Source: Prochlorococcus sp. AG-402-G22
GTDB taxonomy: Bacteria > Cyanobacteriota > Cyanobacteriia > PCC-6307 > Cyanobiaceae
Direction: 5' to 3'
Assembly (NCBI GenBank): GCA_003217035.1
Contig: QCHV01000002.1
Location: 47,539 to 111,538 of the forward strand
Length of the DNA: 64,000 nucleotides
Notes under the pieces: model-generated
What the model was told of the DNA's origin: nothing
Database searches by the model: none
Seen by the model: the letters and a program-made list of their open reading frames with translations, nothing else
Made by a program: the position numbers and the translations under genes
Part shown: piece after piece, positions 28,774-37,874 of the stretch
Layout of the letters: each line of letters starts with the position of its first letter
Numbering within the stretch: position 1 is the stretch's first letter

Positions 28774-29676
28774 TTGATAAAACGAGAATTAAAGCTTTGT
28801 TCTGATTTGTCTGACAATCAAAGGCAATTTAATCATGCTAAAGAGATCCTTTTGGATCCATTAGCAAAAGATTTAGCCAATAAAGTTGAATGGTGGCATT
28901 TAGATCAAGTATCAAATACTAAAGAGGAGTTATTTCCAGTTGCTGTAATAGGGAATGGAAATCCTATTTTGTTAATACATGGATTTGATAGCAGCTTTTT
29001 AGAATACAGAAGGCTAGTGCCTCATCTTGCACGTTTCAATAAATTGATTATCCCTGACTTGTATGGATTTGGATTTACGCCTCGACCTATAAAAAGCAAC
29101 TATGGGATGGAAACCATTCTTCTTCATTTAAGCAAAATAATAAAAAGAACAACTACTAATTGTTCAATTGGAGTGATTGGGGCTTCGATGGGTGGTTGCA
29201 TTGCAATGGAATTAGCAAGAAGAAACCCAAATGAGATAAATAGACTTTTACTTCTATCACCTGCTGGACTAACAACGCATCCAAAACCTGTGCCAAAACC
29301 TTTAGATCATCTCGGCGTTTGTTTTTTAAAAAACAAATTTGTCAGGAAGCAACTTTGTATGAAAGCATTCGCAAATCCAAAAGAAAGTGTTGGAATTGAA
29401 GAAGAACAAATTGCTTCTATTCACTTAAATGTAGAGGGGTGGGGAAGGTCGCTAGCTGCCTTTGCAAGATCTGGAGGAGTCGCAAATTCTGGAGTTCCCT
29501 TACCGAATCAACCAGTTAAAATTATATGGGGCATGAATGACAACATTTTGAGCAAAACAGATAAGGATTTAGCGAAGGAAGTATTCAAATGTAATCACGA
29601 AGAAATCCCTAAATGTGGACATTTACCTCACTTAGACATCCCAGAAGATGTTGCAAATAAGTGGATTAATTTTTAA
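28774..29676 (+). CDS. Alpha/beta-hydrolase fold protein
   Basis: A 300-aa soluble alpha/beta hydrolase. The oxyanion region is LLIHGFDSSFLEYRRL (about 66-81), the nucleophile elbow is GASMGG (S138), the acid is probably the Asp in IIWGMNDNIL (about 254), and the His lies in CGHLPHLDIP (about 283). Picocyanobacterial genomes carry several such hydrolases, often next to lipid or quinone genes; this one precedes a DUF2993-like gene and is near cdsA. The start is a TTG at 28774; no ATG in frame precedes the conserved part. The substrate is unknown. Confidence 0.85.
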   Translation: MIKRELKLCSDLSDNQRQFNHAKEILLDPLAKDLANKVEWWHLDQVSNTKEELFPVAVIGNGNPILLIHGFDSSFLEYRRLVPHLARFNKLIIPDLYGFGFTPRPIKSNYGMETILLHLSKIIKRTTTNCSIGVIGASMGGCIAMELARRNPNEINRLLLLSPAGLTTHPKPVPKPLDHLGVCFLKNKFVRKQLCMKAFANPKESVGIEEEQIASIHLNVEGWGRSLAAFARSGGVANSGVPLPNQPVKIIWGMNDNILSKTDKDLAKEVFKCNHEEIPKCGHLPHLDIPEDVANKWINF

Positions 29677-29680
29677 TATC

Positions 29681-30319
29681 ATGAAAATCATTAACACTAG
29701 AAATAGAAACTCATTAATACATTTCATCGAAGCTTATTTAAAATATTGGACAGAGAAAAGGTGTAATAGAATAAATACTCTGGATATAAGAATAGACGGT
29801 CCCTTTCTAAAGATAGTTCAGGGAAAAATAGACAGGGTTGAAGTTAAAGCAAGTGAGATAGATTTTAAAAATATACTTATAAACCAATTAGATTTATATT
29901 CTAACACAATCGAACTAAGCATTAATTTTAAGAAGGGTATGCCAACGATTTCTCTTTCAAAGACTTTTAATATCAATTTCTCTGTTTCTTTTGAAAATGA
30001 TCAGCTAACAAGAATGTTCAAATCAAAAGAGCTTAGCTCAATTGGTGAATGGTTTTGCAATGAATTCTTTTCAGAATGCAAGTTTATATCAATAATAATT
30101 GAAAAAAATCATCTTAGAGTAAAAGCCTTTAATGATAAGCTTAAAGTATATGAAGAGATATTGCTTGAATTAGAATCAAGAAATGGGAAATTAATTGTAA
30201 AGGAAAATTCAGTCAAAAAGGAAGTTGATTTTCCTATCGATAACTCAATTTATATCAAGAATTTTATTTTGCATGATAACCATCTTTCTCTAAATTGTAA
30301 TTCCATAGTAAAGCCCTGA
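29681..30319 (+). CDS. DUF2993 (LmeA-like) domain protein
   Basis: A 212-aa protein lacking a signal peptide. Its pattern (LDIRIDGPFLKIVQGKIDRV, EVKASEIDFKNILINQLDLY) resembles the DUF2993/LmeA family, which is common in cyanobacteria as lipid-binding or membrane-tethered beta-rich proteins. I chose the ATG at 29681; an ATG at 29648 would overlap the hydrolase gene by 29 bp and adds residues that do not look conserved. It is coupled closely to the upstream hydrolase gene, and ends convergently 14 bp from cdsA. It uses more A and T than its neighbours. The function is unknown. Confidence 0.72.
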   Translation: MKIINTRNRNSLIHFIEAYLKYWTEKRCNRINTLDIRIDGPFLKIVQGKIDRVEVKASEIDFKNILINQLDLYSNTIELSINFKKGMPTISLSKTFNINFSVSFENDQLTRMFKSKELSSIGEWFCNEFFSECKFISIIIEKNHLRVKAFNDKLKVYEEILLELESRNGKLIVKENSVKKEVDFPIDNSIYIKNFILHDNHLSLNCNSIVKP

Positions 30320-30333
30320 ATGATATGTAAGAA

Positions 30334-31224
30334 TCAGCTATATATAACAAATGGGATTATTAATATAATAATATAGTAAACAATGGCTGGCGTAAAAAGA
30401 TAACTATCAATTCGATCTAAAATGCCCCCATGACCAGGCAAAACATCTCCTGAATCTTTCAAGCCTGCATCCCTTTTCATCATTGACTCAGTCAAGTCAC
30501 CAACCAAAGCAAAGAAGGCTACCAAAGCGCCCAAAAGCCCTCCTATAATTAAACCCATTTGCCATTCAAGCAATAATCCTGAAATAGCACCTACTAAAAT
30601 TGCAGAGACGACACCTCCAAAGGCCCCTTCTATCGTTTTAGAAGGAGAAATTAGCGATAATTTATTCTTTCCATATAACCTTCCAATAACATAAGAGCCA
30701 ATATCACAAGCAACGATCATTAGACATGTAACAAGTGTAATTGCCATACCTAATGTTATTGACGAATGTGAGTTGTTAAGAAAAGGTTGGATTGCTGAAT
30801 CAAAATTATTTTCAGATAAATTCCTTAATTTAATCCAGTGACTTGGCAAAAAGCCAAGATAAAAAAGACCAAAAATTGAGGCTGCGATGTCAGCTATTGA
30901 GCCTGTTTTAGGTTGCAAAAGTAGCCAACCGCAAATAGCTGCTCCTGTTAAAGGTAAAACTCCAGCTGAAAGGGCACTCGAGAATCCATCAGTCATACCC
31001 AAATGAGTAGTAATAAGTAGCAGTTGACATGCAAGAAGGGTCGTTTTTGTAGCTGGTCTTATTCCAGTAAATTCGGCCATTCGAAAAAACTCAAGCAAGG
31101 CAAGATGAACTATTACGCACAAAGAAAAAGTAAACCACCATCCACCAAGTACAACAAAAGAAAGTCCAAAGATGCCTGCAATCAAGCCACTGATAATTCT
31201 TTTTCTTGAGACACCTGAAAGCAT
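30334..31224 (-). CDS. cdsA: Phosphatidate cytidylyltransferase (CDP-diglyceride synthase)
   Basis: A 296-aa integral membrane enzyme with about eight hydrophobic segments, which makes CDP-diacylglycerol from phosphatidate and CTP for phosphatidylglycerol synthesis. The CDS signature is near the C-terminus: SPSKTIEGAFGG and then GDLTESMMKRDAGLKDSG with DRIDSYLF. Its ATG shares one base with the stop of the upstream decarboxylase gene (TAATG), implying coupled translation. Phosphatidylglycerol is essential for photosystem structure in cyanobacteria. Confidence 0.95.
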   Translation of the reverse strand: MLSGVSRKRIISGLIAGIFGLSFVVLGGWWFTFSLCVIVHLALLEFFRMAEFTGIRPATKTTLLACQLLLITTHLGMTDGFSSALSAGVLPLTGAAICGWLLLQPKTGSIADIAASIFGLFYLGFLPSHWIKLRNLSENNFDSAIQPFLNNSHSSITLGMAITLVTCLMIVACDIGSYVIGRLYGKNKLSLISPSKTIEGAFGGVVSAILVGAISGLLLEWQMGLIIGGLLGALVAFFALVGDLTESMMKRDAGLKDSGDVLPGHGGILDRIDSYLFTPAIVYYIIILIIPFVIYS

Positions 31225-32621
31225 TAGCTGATAACTCTTAATTGGGATGGTATTTGATTAGGCCAAAGTTTATTTTGCTCAATCATCCACTCAATACGGC
31301 TCTTATTCAATAATTCACCGGGAATAACGACTGGTATACCAGGAGGATAGGGGCAAATTAAATCAGCTGAAACCAAATGTGATGCTTCGTTTAACAAAAC
31401 CAAATGCGATGGTTCCCGAGAAGCCTGACAACAAGGAATATTAGGGATTGTCAAAAAAGGAAAGCAGGGAGACTGAAATGGTGGGTAAATATTTGACAAA
31501 GGCTTGGCAGCAATTAGCCCATTCCATACTTTTGTTATCGCTCTGACTAATCCCCTGTGTGAATGAAAGCCCAAACAGAATGAAAGTGTCCCTGCTTCAG
31601 GAAGTTCTCCTACAATTCCTCTTTCAATAAACCAAGAGTCAGCCTCAAAACCACTTATACCTTTAGATGAAGTATGCAAAATCAAACGTAAAGGGTCATC
31701 AGTCCTTAGAAATGGCAACCCCTTTGAAAGAAGTGTTTGATAAAGATCACTTGCATAAGCAAGTTGAGAAATTAATTTGTCTTCACCTGATTTACTCTTC
31801 ATATCTCTCAAAGCGAACTCGCAAGAAGCAAGTAACAATGAGCTAGGGCTAGTTGTTTGAAATAAGCCCAAGCTCCTTTGAATTGAAAGCGGGTCAACCA
31901 TTTCCCCTTGAGACCAAAGGACAGCTGTCTGAACAAGCCCAACTGAAGATTTGTGTAATGAATGAACAACAATATCTGCCCCGGCTTTTAAAGCTGAAAC
32001 GGGATGGCCTTCCGCCAGGTTAGAAGCAAAATATGTTCCATGTGCTTCATCCACTAAAACAGGCAATCCGAATTGATGAAGGCGGTCTATCTGAGCTTTT
32101 AAATCAGTTGAATATCCGTGATAAGTAGGGTTAACTAAAACAGCTGCTGATAGCTCTACATCTATGGAAGTAACAGCTTCTAATACTTTATTTAACCAAA
32201 GTAAATCTTGAGGATAATAATGACCTCTATCAGCTAAATAAGGGACATCAAAAAGAACAGGTTGTATATCACCAAGAATGCAAGCCTGTATAAGACTTCT
32301 ATGTACATTCCTTGGCATAAGTACTGCTTTTTTGGGCCTAACTAATGCCAAAAGAGCAGCTTGCAGCATCCCTGTAGCGCCATTAACTCCATACCAGCAA
32401 TAGTCAGCTTCAAAATCAGATGCTGACTTTTCCTGACTGCTAGCTATTGAACCAGTTGAACAGAGCGGGCCTCCAATGTCTGGCAATTCGGGCAAGTCCC
32501 AAATACCAGCTCGTTTATTTAAAAGCTTTTTTAAATCCCTTGGCAAAGCTCTACCTCTGCCGTGGGCAGGTAAAAAAAGGTCCCTACCGCGATTAAGAGT
32601 GAGTAAGGAAATCGAGCCCAT
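31224..32621 (-). CDS. Orn/Lys/Arg decarboxylase-family PLP enzyme
   Basis: A 465-aa PLP-dependent enzyme of the ornithine/lysine/arginine decarboxylase fold (group III, short form). The N-terminal PAHGRGRALP, the central VLVDEAHGTYF and HSLHKSSVGLVQT (PLP lysine K224) are typical; a small C-terminal domain contains YPPGIPVVIPGE. The short form lacks the N-terminal wing domain of E. coli inducible decarboxylases. The substrate (arginine, lysine or ornithine) cannot be fixed from the sequence; picocyanobacteria typically make polyamines via arginine, which makes arginine plausible. It is the first gene of a two-gene unit with cdsA. Confidence 0.88.
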   Translation of the reverse strand: MGSISLLTLNRGRDLFLPAHGRGRALPRDLKKLLNKRAGIWDLPELPDIGGPLCSTGSIASSQEKSASDFEADYCWYGVNGATGMLQAALLALVRPKKAVLMPRNVHRSLIQACILGDIQPVLFDVPYLADRGHYYPQDLLWLNKVLEAVTSIDVELSAAVLVNPTYHGYSTDLKAQIDRLHQFGLPVLVDEAHGTYFASNLAEGHPVSALKAGADIVVHSLHKSSVGLVQTAVLWSQGEMVDPLSIQRSLGLFQTTSPSSLLLASCEFALRDMKSKSGEDKLISQLAYASDLYQTLLSKGLPFLRTDDPLRLILHTSSKGISGFEADSWFIERGIVGELPEAGTLSFCLGFHSHRGLVRAITKVWNGLIAAKPLSNIYPPFQSPCFPFLTIPNIPCCQASREPSHLVLLNEASHLVSADLICPYPPGIPVVIPGELLNKSRIEWMIEQNKLWPNQIPSQLRVIS

Positions 32622-32719
32622 ATGAGAATAATGATGATTCAGAAGTGTTTAGCCCAACCAGAAGGCTGGTAACTTAAAATTTTGTTCAAGTTTCCTCAAA
32701 GAATAAAGGCTTAAAGCAA

Positions 32720-34366
32720 ATGCGCTATGACGCCAATAGAGATTTTATATGGTTAATATTCCAACCTTGGATATGGATTCCAAGGGTTATTGTTATAGTT
32801 TATTCAATAATTATTTTTGTAGTAAGGCTACTTATTCAAGGCAAAAGCCAAGACGAAGATGTACAAAGAAAGCTTGGGAGAGAACTTCTAAGCTTATTAA
32901 CAAGATTAGGCCCTTGCTTTATAAAAACTGGTCAATCACTATCTACCAGGCCAGATCTAATTAGTAAAGTTTGGCTGGAAGAGTTAACAAAGCTTCAAGA
33001 CAACCTACCTGCGTTCAATCATTTAATAGCAATAGACATAGTTGAAAAAGAACTTAACAACAAGATAGAGAACCTCTTTAGAAAATTCCCTAATAAGCCT
33101 ATTGCTTCTGCAAGTCTGGGTGTTGTATATAAAGCACAATTAAAAACTGGTAACTTTGTTGCTGTAAAAGTTCAAAGACCAGGACTTACTTTTATTATTA
33201 GAAGAGATCTGGCAATTATAAAGATACTTGCGTTTATATTTGGACCATTACTTCCCTTGAATTTAGGCTTTGGTCTAGGTGAAATTATAGATGAATTTGG
33301 CACTAGCTTATTTAATGAAATTGATTATGAAAAAGAAGCAGATAATGCTGAAGAATTTTCTATGTTATATGTAGATAATAAATCTATAGTTGTACCAAAT
33401 GTAGAAAGATTATATTCATCTTCTAAAGTTATAACAACAAGTTGGATAGAAGGTATTAAACTAGGTGATAGAAATAATCTGATAGAAAATAACGTTAACC
33501 CAACTAATATTATTGAAATAGCTGTTATAAGTGGAATTCAACAGCTTCTTGAATTCGGATATTTCCATGCCGACCCTCATCCTGGAAACTTATTTGCCAT
33601 AAAACCCAAGGAAGGCTTGCTAGATCGACTGGCATATATTGATTTTGGGATGATGGATTCTATATCTGACAAGGATAGAGTTATACTTACTGGAGCAATT
33701 GTGCATTTAATAAATAAGGATTTTGAATCATTGTCAAAAGACTTCCAAAAATTAGGTTTTTTAAGCAAAGAGCAAAATATATCAAAGATTATCCCTGTTT
33801 TTGAGGAAGTATTAGGAGGAGTGCTAACTAAAGAAGTAAACTCATTCAATCTTAAAAATATAACTGATAAATTTTCAGAATTAATGTATGAATATCCTTT
33901 CAGAGTTCCTGCGAGATTCGCCTTGATAATTCGCGCTGTGGTGAGCCAAGAAGGCCTTGCCCTTAACCTTGATCCTTCATTCAAGATACTTCGTTTTGCT
34001 TACCCATACGTAGCTAGGCGTCTTCTGACAGATCAAAATGATGAGATGTTGGATATCCTTATGGATGTGATTTTCGACAAGGATGATGGGATCCGAGTAG
34101 ACAGACTAGAGGCATTACTAGAGGTAATAACTGAAGGGTCAGAACTCCCTGGAACAGAATTAATACCTGTAGCAAGAGATAGTATTAAATTACTAATTAG
34201 CTCTCAAGGATCTAAAATAAGAAGCAAATTATTAATGTCTCTAATCAAAAATGACAAAATCAATATAAGCGAAGCAAGAGATCTAATCAAACTAATAAGG
34301 AAGAAATTTGGACTCAACTCTCTAGCTAAGGGGATTTTCCCAGGCCTTAAAACTATTACAACCTAA
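32720..34366 (+). CDS. ABC1/UbiB-family atypical kinase
   Basis: A 548-aa member of the ABC1K/UbiB/AarF family. The family-specific KxGQ motif appears as FIKTGQSLSTRPDLI, the Ala-rich loop as ASASLGVVYKAQL, the ATP lysine in FVAVKVQRPG, and the catalytic and metal sites as FHADPHPGNLF and YIDFGMMD. There are hydrophobic stretches at the N-terminus (about residues 10-40). Plant and cyanobacterial members regulate prenylquinone and tocopherol metabolism on membranes. The sequence cannot give the client pathway. It lies divergently from the decarboxylase/cdsA unit, starting 98 bp away. Confidence 0.93.
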   Translation: MRYDANRDFIWLIFQPWIWIPRVIVIVYSIIIFVVRLLIQGKSQDEDVQRKLGRELLSLLTRLGPCFIKTGQSLSTRPDLISKVWLEELTKLQDNLPAFNHLIAIDIVEKELNNKIENLFRKFPNKPIASASLGVVYKAQLKTGNFVAVKVQRPGLTFIIRRDLAIIKILAFIFGPLLPLNLGFGLGEIIDEFGTSLFNEIDYEKEADNAEEFSMLYVDNKSIVVPNVERLYSSSKVITTSWIEGIKLGDRNNLIENNVNPTNIIEIAVISGIQQLLEFGYFHADPHPGNLFAIKPKEGLLDRLAYIDFGMMDSISDKDRVILTGAIVHLINKDFESLSKDFQKLGFLSKEQNISKIIPVFEEVLGGVLTKEVNSFNLKNITDKFSELMYEYPFRVPARFALIIRAVVSQEGLALNLDPSFKILRFAYPYVARRLLTDQNDEMLDILMDVIFDKDDGIRVDRLEALLEVITEGSELPGTELIPVARDSIKLLISSQGSKIRSKLLMSLIKNDKINISEARDLIKLIRKKFGLNSLAKGIFPGLKTITT

Positions 34367-34752
34367 AATTATATATTATAAAATAACTATAGCTGCCCAA
34401 GTCAATAATTAGCAAACAAGGCATAAAGAAGATTCTTTTTAAATTCTGCTGATCTAAGCAACATTCTCAAAAAACCAACTTATTCCATATTGAAGATATT
34501 CAAATGATAAGAGCTTCTTAAAAACAGGGTATGGGTTAGTATTGAGAATATGATTTAAAGGAAATGTTGCCAATTTTCTATAATCTCGATGGATCTAAAA
34601 ATAATTCTAATCTTATCTTTGGCAAGATAAGATTATCTATTAATAAAATTATAATTACGTTTAACATACTTAACTTAAGCAAAGAATGCAAACATTTGAT
34701 AGGAAAAAGTATTCCCAGCTTGCATTTTATTAAGTCAAGCTAAGAGGTATTT
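34367..34752. other. 386-bp gap between the UbiB-type gene and the rsuA-type gene
   Basis: Both flanking genes are on the plus strand. The gap is very AT-rich and I find no open frame worth calling on either strand. Its one notable element is a perfect AT-rich hairpin at 34608-34635 (separate entry). The remainder could hold the promoter of the downstream gene or a small RNA; nothing in the sequence proves either. Confidence 0.6.
34608..34635. other. Perfect 11-bp inverted repeat (hairpin)
   Basis: TAATCTTATCT and AGATAAGATTA are exact reverse complements separated by the 6-nt loop TTGGCA. There is no T-run after it on the plus strand; on the minus strand the stem would be followed by GAATTATTTTTAG, which resembles a weak terminator. 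It may be a terminator, a protein-binding site or part of an RNA. Confidence 0.6.
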
Positions 34753-35466
34753 ATGTCAGAAAAGAGAATCCAAAAAATAATATCTGAATCAGGCATTTGC
34801 GCCAGAAGGAAGGCCGAAGAACTTATAAAAGCTGGCAAAGTAAGTGTTAACGGTGAGATAGCAACAATAGGAGAAAAAGCTGATATCAGTAAAGATAAGA
34901 TTCTAATTAATGGGACGCCTTTACCTAAGAAGGTGCCTAATAAAGTTATTCTACTAAACAAGCCAAAAGGGATTATAACCAGCTGCTTCGACCCAGAGGG
35001 AAGAAGAACTGTGATAAGCCTAATACCTCACCATATAAGGAAAGGAATGCATCCTGTAGGAAGGCTTGATATTAAAAGTAGGGGGGCAATATTAATAACT
35101 AATGATGGAAGTTTGACACTCAAGTTAACTCACCCTAGGTATAATCATCCCAAAACATATTCTGTATGGGTAAAAGGGCTTCCTACAGGTAAAGTTATCT
35201 CAGAATGGCAAAAAGGGGTTGAGATTGATGGTAGTTTTACAAAAAGGTTAAAGGTAAAAATAATGAAGCATGAAGGGTCAAAGACCTTGCTTAAAGTAAT
35301 TATGACAGAAGGAAGAAATAGGCAAATACGTAGGACATCAGAAGCTCTTGGCCATCCAGTAATTGACCTTAAACGAACATCTATTGGCTGCATCAAACTT
35401 GATGGTTTAAAAGAGGGTAACTGGAGGGATTTATCAGAAGGTGAATTATCATACTTATACAAATAA
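34753..35466 (+). CDS. rRNA pseudouridine synthase, RsuA/RluB family
   Basis: A 237-aa pseudouridine synthase. An N-terminal S4 RNA-binding domain (RIQKIISESGICARRKAEEL through GEIATIGEKAD) is followed by the catalytic domain, where the active-site Asp is in HPVGRLDIKSRGAILITNDG. The later MTEGRNRQIRRTSEALGHPV is the typical RsuA/RluB segment. Family members modify U516 of 16S, U2605 or U2457 of 23S rRNA; by length and the S4 domain RluB is most likely, not proven. It starts at an ATG after the 386-bp gap and is 6 bp before the RodZ-like gene. Confidence 0.93.
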   Translation: MSEKRIQKIISESGICARRKAEELIKAGKVSVNGEIATIGEKADISKDKILINGTPLPKKVPNKVILLNKPKGIITSCFDPEGRRTVISLIPHHIRKGMHPVGRLDIKSRGAILITNDGSLTLKLTHPRYNHPKTYSVWVKGLPTGKVISEWQKGVEIDGSFTKRLKVKIMKHEGSKTLLKVIMTEGRNRQIRRTSEALGHPVIDLKRTSIGCIKLDGLKEGNWRDLSEGELSYLYK

Positions 35467-35472
35467 GACCTT

Positions 35473-35982
35473 ATGATGAATAAAAAAGTAAGGAGTACAA
35501 CCATTTATTCAAAAGAAGGCTCCCAGAATAAATACGAGATGAGCTCAGAGATACAGAATGCGGGGAAACTTATCAAGGAAAGACGCGAGGAACTAGGTTT
35601 ACTAAGAACCGATCTTTCATTTAAAACACGAATATCAGTAAATGTCATACAAGCTTTGGAGAATGGTTGGTTAAACTGCCTACCTGAGAGGGCCTATCTC
35701 TCTAAAATGCTTACCATCTTAGAGAAAGAGTTATCTTTAGAGGAGGATAGTTTAAAATCTATTATTATAGATGGGAAAAAGAATCAGAGCAGAGGTGCTT
35801 TGTCATTATTAATTCCAAGAACTATAGATATAGTTTCCGGAAGGCAAGGAAATATCTTATATATAACAGCAATTCTATTAAGCCTATTCATTATAAATAG
35901 GCAGCAATTCTATCTATCAATCAACAATGGGAATACAACATCCCCTCTAAATATTGAGAAAGAGGTTGTAAAGAAAAGGTGA
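35473..35982 (+). CDS. Short RodZ-like protein (HTH plus one membrane segment)
   Basis: A 169-aa protein with an HTH_25/RodZ-type helix-turn-helix (about residues 28-92: GKLIKERREELGLLRTDLSF and KTRISVNVIQALENG) and one membrane segment (about 136-154). Only about 15 residues follow the membrane segment, so the periplasmic domain of typical RodZ is missing. RodZ links MreB to the wall machinery in rods; here the role is uncertain because these cells are round to ovoid. The ATG at 35473 is taken; an ATG at 35539 (residue 23) starts closer to the conserved HTH. It is 6 bp after the pseudouridine synthase gene. Confidence 0.78.
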   Translation: MMNKKVRSTTIYSKEGSQNKYEMSSEIQNAGKLIKERREELGLLRTDLSFKTRISVNVIQALENGWLNCLPERAYLSKMLTILEKELSLEEDSLKSIIIDGKKNQSRGALSLLIPRTIDIVSGRQGNILYITAILLSLFIINRQQFYLSINNGNTTSPLNIEKEVVKKR

Positions 35983-35987
35983 AAGCC

Positions 35988-37532
35988 TTATCCCAGTATA
36001 GAAAAAACATTTTCAAAACTACGGCCATAAGATCTCCCTAACGAGCCATATTTATCTAGTGCCGTTAACAGATGGTTGTCAAACTTACTTAGCCTCCATG
36101 ACCAATTACCTTCAACAGTTCCTGGAGTGTTAAAACGAGAGTTATTATCTAATTCCAGGAGGTCTACTAAAGGAGCAATAAACAAGAATGTATTTGTCCT
36201 CAAACCCATTTCAATCATTTTCCATGAAGGTGAATCCATCTCTCCGTTAACACGATCAAGGACTCTGGATTTACTATCGCAATCCAAGTCCTCCCACCAA
36301 CCCTTTGTGGTCGCATTGTCATGAGTACCGGTATAAACAACAGACCTATAGTTATTTATATTCTCAGGCAAATAAGGGTTCTGCATATTGCCATCGAAAG
36401 CAAATTGCAAGATTTTCATACCAGGCAAATCATGGAAATCTCTCAATTGTTCAACTTGAGGTGTAATTATCCCAAGGTCTTCTGCCACTAATGGAAGTTT
36501 TCCTCCATAATCATTTCTGAGAACTTTTAAAAGTTGTAAACCAGGGGAAGGCGACCAAAATCCATTTTGGGCTGTAATTCTGTCTCCAGGCACAGACCAA
36601 AATGCATTCAAAGCTCGAAAATGATCCAATCGCAGTAAGTCAACCTGAGACCACTGTCTTGAGACTCTTTCCCTCCACCAACGGAAATGAGTTTTAATAT
36701 GCTTATCCCATCTATAAACTGGAGTTCCCCAAAGTTGGCCTGTTTCCGAAAAGTAGTCAGGTGGAACTCCACTTTGCTGATGGATGCTTCCATTTAGAAA
36801 GATAGAAAACAAAGATCTATTTCCCCATACATCTGCACTATCTCTTGAGACGTAAAAAGGAAGGTCTCCAAAAATTAATATGCCAAGATCTTTAGCTAAA
36901 GATTTTATCGAAGACCACTGTCGGTTCAAATGCCATTGGATTAAAGAATGTTCCAACAAATTATTTTCACAATTGACTTTCCAAGCTTTTAATTTCGCGG
37001 TTTTGTGAGACGCAAATTCTAAAGGCCACTCCCACCAAGGGAGTTCATTATGTTGTCGGCGAAGTTCCATGAAGAAAACATGGTCTTCAAGCCAAAATTG
37101 ACTAGATGACCAATCCAAAAATTCTTTGTGACTAGAAGATCTTTGATTTGCCCAAGATTCTCTTAATGCTCTACCAATTATTTGAAGGTTCGAATTTGCC
37201 ACCTCAAACTCGAAAGAGTAATTGTCCTTATCACCAAAAGCGGTAAGTTCATCAACTATTTGCTTTGGCAAATAGCCTTCTCTAACAAGACTCTTGACAT
37301 CTAAGAAATATGGATTTAATGCAAAACTTGAAGGAGAGCTATATGGAGAACCAGTTGAATCAGGTGGAGAAAGAGGTAGCACCTGCCAAACACTAATTCC
37401 ACTATCAGCAAGTAATTTCAACCACTCTTTCGCCTCATCTCCAAAACCTCCACACCCCCCTTTACCTGGCAAAGAAGTTGGATGAAGCAGAACTCCGGAA
37501 AATCTTTCTGAAGTTGATCTGAATTTATCCAT
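35988..37532 (-). CDS. malQ: 4-alpha-glucanotransferase (amylomaltase)
   Basis: A 514-aa GH77 enzyme that transfers alpha-1,4-glucan segments, used in glycogen breakdown. N-terminal FSGVLLHPTSLPGKGGCGGFG, the nucleophile region LLRLDHFRALNAFW (catalytic Asp), the acid/base Glu in VAEDLGIITP and YTGTHDN are typical. I take the ATG at 37532 (MDKFRSTSERF); a TTG at 37556 would add eight non-conserved residues. It ends convergently 5 bp after the RodZ-like gene. A GH57 glucan enzyme is elsewhere in this window. Confidence 0.95.
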   Translation of the reverse strand: MDKFRSTSERFSGVLLHPTSLPGKGGCGGFGDEAKEWLKLLADSGISVWQVLPLSPPDSTGSPYSSPSSFALNPYFLDVKSLVREGYLPKQIVDELTAFGDKDNYSFEFEVANSNLQIIGRALRESWANQRSSSHKEFLDWSSSQFWLEDHVFFMELRRQHNELPWWEWPLEFASHKTAKLKAWKVNCENNLLEHSLIQWHLNRQWSSIKSLAKDLGILIFGDLPFYVSRDSADVWGNRSLFSIFLNGSIHQQSGVPPDYFSETGQLWGTPVYRWDKHIKTHFRWWRERVSRQWSQVDLLRLDHFRALNAFWSVPGDRITAQNGFWSPSPGLQLLKVLRNDYGGKLPLVAEDLGIITPQVEQLRDFHDLPGMKILQFAFDGNMQNPYLPENINNYRSVVYTGTHDNATTKGWWEDLDCDSKSRVLDRVNGEMDSPSWKMIEMGLRTNTFLFIAPLVDLLELDNNSRFNTPGTVEGNWSWRLSKFDNHLLTALDKYGSLGRSYGRSFENVFSILG

Positions 37533-37622
37533 TGTCAAACACTCGATCCAAGACAAAGCCTTTAATAGTTTTATCCTCGTCTAATATCTTTAATTATGGG
37601 TCAAAGGTTCTAAATTCAACAA

Positions 37623-37787
37623 ATGCTAGGCAAATATCCAGGCAGAACAATCCATTTTGCAGGGGTTATTCTATTGGGAATTTGGATTACGAATAAAGCA
37701 ATGAATTCTTTTTGGCCAATAGACAATAAAGCAAATGTCCAAATGGTAGAAGATACAAGAGATTCAAATAATGTCTTAGCCAAGTGA
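37623..37787 (+). CDS. 54-aa single-pass membrane protein (small unlisted gene)
   Basis: A short ATG-started frame coding 54 residues that looks real: a positively charged N-terminus (MLGKYPGRT), one membrane helix (about residues 10-26, FAGVILLGIWITN) and a polar acidic tail (VEDTRDSNNVLAK). The three-part layout fits a small membrane subunit. There is no high-light-inducible protein motif. No clear ribosome-binding site precedes it, which is common in this genome. It lies divergently from malQ, in a position where a gene-dense genome should hold something. Confidence 0.55.
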   Translation: MLGKYPGRTIHFAGVILLGIWITNKAMNSFWPIDNKANVQMVEDTRDSNNVLAK

Positions 37788-37810
37788 TAACTAAAAAATT
37801 AATTTATAAC

Positions 37811-37840
37811 ATATTAGTTGTTAAGAAAAAGTACTAATAT
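37811..37840. other. Inverted repeat between small gene and 37875 gene
   Basis: ATATTAGT and ACTAATAT form an exact 8-bp stem with a 14-nt loop, between two convergent genes. It may act as a weak bidirectional terminator. AT-rich stems arise often by chance here. Confidence 0.35.
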
Positions 37841-37874
37841 TTAGGGGTTTATTAATATTGCACCCTAAGGCTTC

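Noticed and set aside
33577..33984. 135-codon frame opposite the UbiB-like kinase gene
   Set aside because: Antisense to the conserved kinase core, so it is a shadow.
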